Shown here one piece after another: positions 63,071 through 64,000 of a DNA stretch of 64,000 nucleotides (within the stretch, counting starts at the first letter, position 1; each line of letters begins with the position of its first letter). The position numbers were made by a program, and so were the translations under genes. The DNA is taken from positions 437,501 to 501,500 of the forward strand of contig CANLCX010000001.1 in the NCBI GenBank assembly GCA_947489315.1, written 5' to 3'. The DNA comes from an uncultured Sphingomonadaceae bacterium. GTDB taxonomy: Bacteria > Pseudomonadota > Alphaproteobacteria > Sphingomonadales > Sphingomonadaceae. The notes under the pieces are model-generated. The model made no database searches and was not told where the DNA came from. It saw nothing but the letters and a program-made list of their open reading frames with translations.

Positions 63071-63633
63071 CCCTCTAGTTCTATATCCCAATAGAGCCAG
63101 TCATGCCATGTATCGTGGAGGAAGTTCGGCGGGAAGGCACGGCCATATTCCTGTAGTTGCCAATTGGTCGGCTTGATGGGTCTGCTTGACAGCTGCATAT
63201 GCGCCTCCTTCGGCGTTCGTCCGCCTTTTTTCAGGTTGCAGGGCAGGCAAGCAGTCGCAACATTCTCCCAAGTCGTCCGGCCCTTTTGGCGGCGCGGAAT
63301 GACATGGTCGAAGGTCAGATTGTCCAGGCTCCCGCAATATTGGCAAGAAAACTTGTCGCGCAGGAACAGATTAAACCGTGTGAAGGCGGGATACTCGGAT
63401 GGCTTAACGTAGCTTTTCAACGCAATCACGGACGGAATTTTCATGTCCAAACTGGGGCTATGCACTTCGCGCTCATAGCTGGAGACAATATTCACCCGGT
63501 CTAGGAACACCGCCTTAATCGCGGTTTGCCAAGGCCATAGGCTTAATGGATAATAAGATAGCGGCGTATAATCAGCGTTCAACACCAGCGACGGGCAACT
63601 TTCGGGATGCCGCAACAGGTCGGGGTGATACAT
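63067..63633 (-). CDS. HNH endonuclease family protein
   Basis: A 188-residue HNH protein common in alphaproteobacterial chromosomes. The zinc knuckle and active site are CQYCGSLDNLTFDHVIPRRQ ... NVATACLPCN, with both CxxC pairs and the D-H pair present. The conserved N-terminus SLVLNADYTPLSYYPLSLWPWQTAIKAV is specific to this housekeeping subgroup, whose biological role is not known to me. It converges with the NAD(P)-binding gene and is divergent from gluQ. Confidence 0.9.
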   Translation of the reverse strand: MYHPDLLRHPESCPSLVLNADYTPLSYYPLSLWPWQTAIKAVFLDRVNIVSSYEREVHSPSLDMKIPSVIALKSYVKPSEYPAFTRFNLFLRDKFSCQYCGSLDNLTFDHVIPRRQKGRTTWENVATACLPCNLKKGGRTPKEAHMQLSSRPIKPTNWQLQEYGRAFPPNFLHDTWHDWLYWDIELEG

Positions 63634-63730
63634 AGTCTAACTACTCCCTTAGTCTTTGACTGCCCGTCCTTTATCCGCAAGAACATGACATGATCATTAC
63701 AACTGACATGCAAACAACATTATCTGTCCT

Positions 63731-64000
63731 ATGACGTCAAGAGGGTATGTCAGCCAAGATATAGTAGTACGCTTTGCGCCCAGCCCCAACGGATTGTTGC
63801 ATTTGGGGCACGCTTATGCTGCCTGCGTCGCTTATGACTATGCGCGGGAACGCGGCGGGACGCTGTTGCTGCGGATTGAGGATATTGATGGCGGACGCAG
63901 CAAACCAGAATTTGTAGATGCGATATTGGAGGATCTGCGTTGGCTTGGCATCGATTGGGACGGAGAGGTAATTTTCCAGTCTCAGCGACTGGATAGCTAT
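63731..64000 (+). CDS. gluQ: Glutamyl-Q tRNA(Asp) synthetase (5' part, cut by window edge)
   Basis: The first 90 codons of a class I glutamyl-tRNA-synthetase-like protein. VVRFAPSPNGLLHLGHAYAA contains the HIGH-type ATP-binding motif (HLGH), and LLLRIEDIDGGRSKPEF the family's second signature. The short N-terminus and this sequence fit GluQ, which attaches glutamate to queuosine-34 of tRNA-Asp, rather than GltX. The ATG at 63731 is the only in-frame start before the motif. The frame is open at the right edge. Confidence 0.85.
   Translation, partial: MTSRGYVSQDIVVRFAPSPNGLLHLGHAYAACVAYDYARERGGTLLLRIEDIDGGRSKPEFVDAILEDLRWLGIDWDGEVIFQSQRLDSY

Overview
The window looks like a chromosomal segment of an alphaproteobacterium of the order Sphingomonadales, most likely a marine or brackish Sphingorhabdus/Parasphingorhabdus-type organism. 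This placement is inferred from moderate GC, the style of the cytochrome oxidase, PdxJ/AcpS/LepB and fatty acid desaturase proteins, and frequent GTG/TTG starts. I saw no rRNA, tRNA, CRISPR array, transposase or phage gene.

Layout. (1) About 1-12.6 kb is an exopolysaccharide/O-antigen-type cluster. A minus-strand unit holds GT25, a Wzx-type flippase, a polysaccharide pyruvyl transferase and a GT4 cut by the window edge. A plus-strand unit holds GT2, a Wzz/BY-kinase fusion, a Wzy-like polymerase, a small membrane protein, a GT4, an outer-membrane beta-barrel and a secreted parallel beta-helix protein. No OPX (Wza/GumB) gene is present. (2) 12.6-16 kb holds two tandem Baeyer-Villiger-type flavin monooxygenases and a possible small ORF. 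(3) 16-22.3 kb is housekeeping: M17 aminopeptidase, NlpC/P60 hydrolase, argC, and a minus-strand pyrE-pdxJ-acpS-lepB unit. (4) 22.4-28.7 kb is a complete aa3 cytochrome c oxidase and assembly operon: coxB-coxA-ctaB-small CoxF-like ORF-ctaG-coxC-DUF983-surf1. (5) 28.8-33.5 kb has thrC, an RNA-methyltransferase-like gene, folB with a FolM-like reductase, a fasciclin lipoprotein and an EVE-domain protein. (6) 33.7-38.5 kb is a small catabolic module: a ThDP enzyme and an aldehyde dehydrogenase, divergent from an SMP-30 lactonase and a HAD hydrolase.

(7) 38.7-51.9 kb is the most interesting part. A small secreted TPR-like protein precedes a Pro-Thr-linker lipoprotein, a TonB-dependent receptor, and a type II secretion operon with the order gspC-D-E-F-G-(21-codon ORF)-L-M. 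The minor pseudopilin genes H, I, J and K, and gspN, are absent from the place where they normally lie. (8) 51.9-64 kb contains a fatty acyl desaturase, a 0.5-kb non-coding region with a frameshifted relative of the small ORF near 12.7 kb and a candidate structured RNA, an arginine-rich lipoprotein, a cytochrome P450, a TylF-like methyltransferase, ppc, a flotillin with its YqiJ/NfeD-like partner, a NAD(P)-binding protein, an HNH endonuclease and the 5' end of gluQ.

The leads I rate highest are the reduced T2SS linked to a TonB receptor and a lipoprotein, the operator-like sequence shared by the second monooxygenase and the distant P450 gene, and the two-copy small-ORF family, one copy of which is broken in a T6 run.
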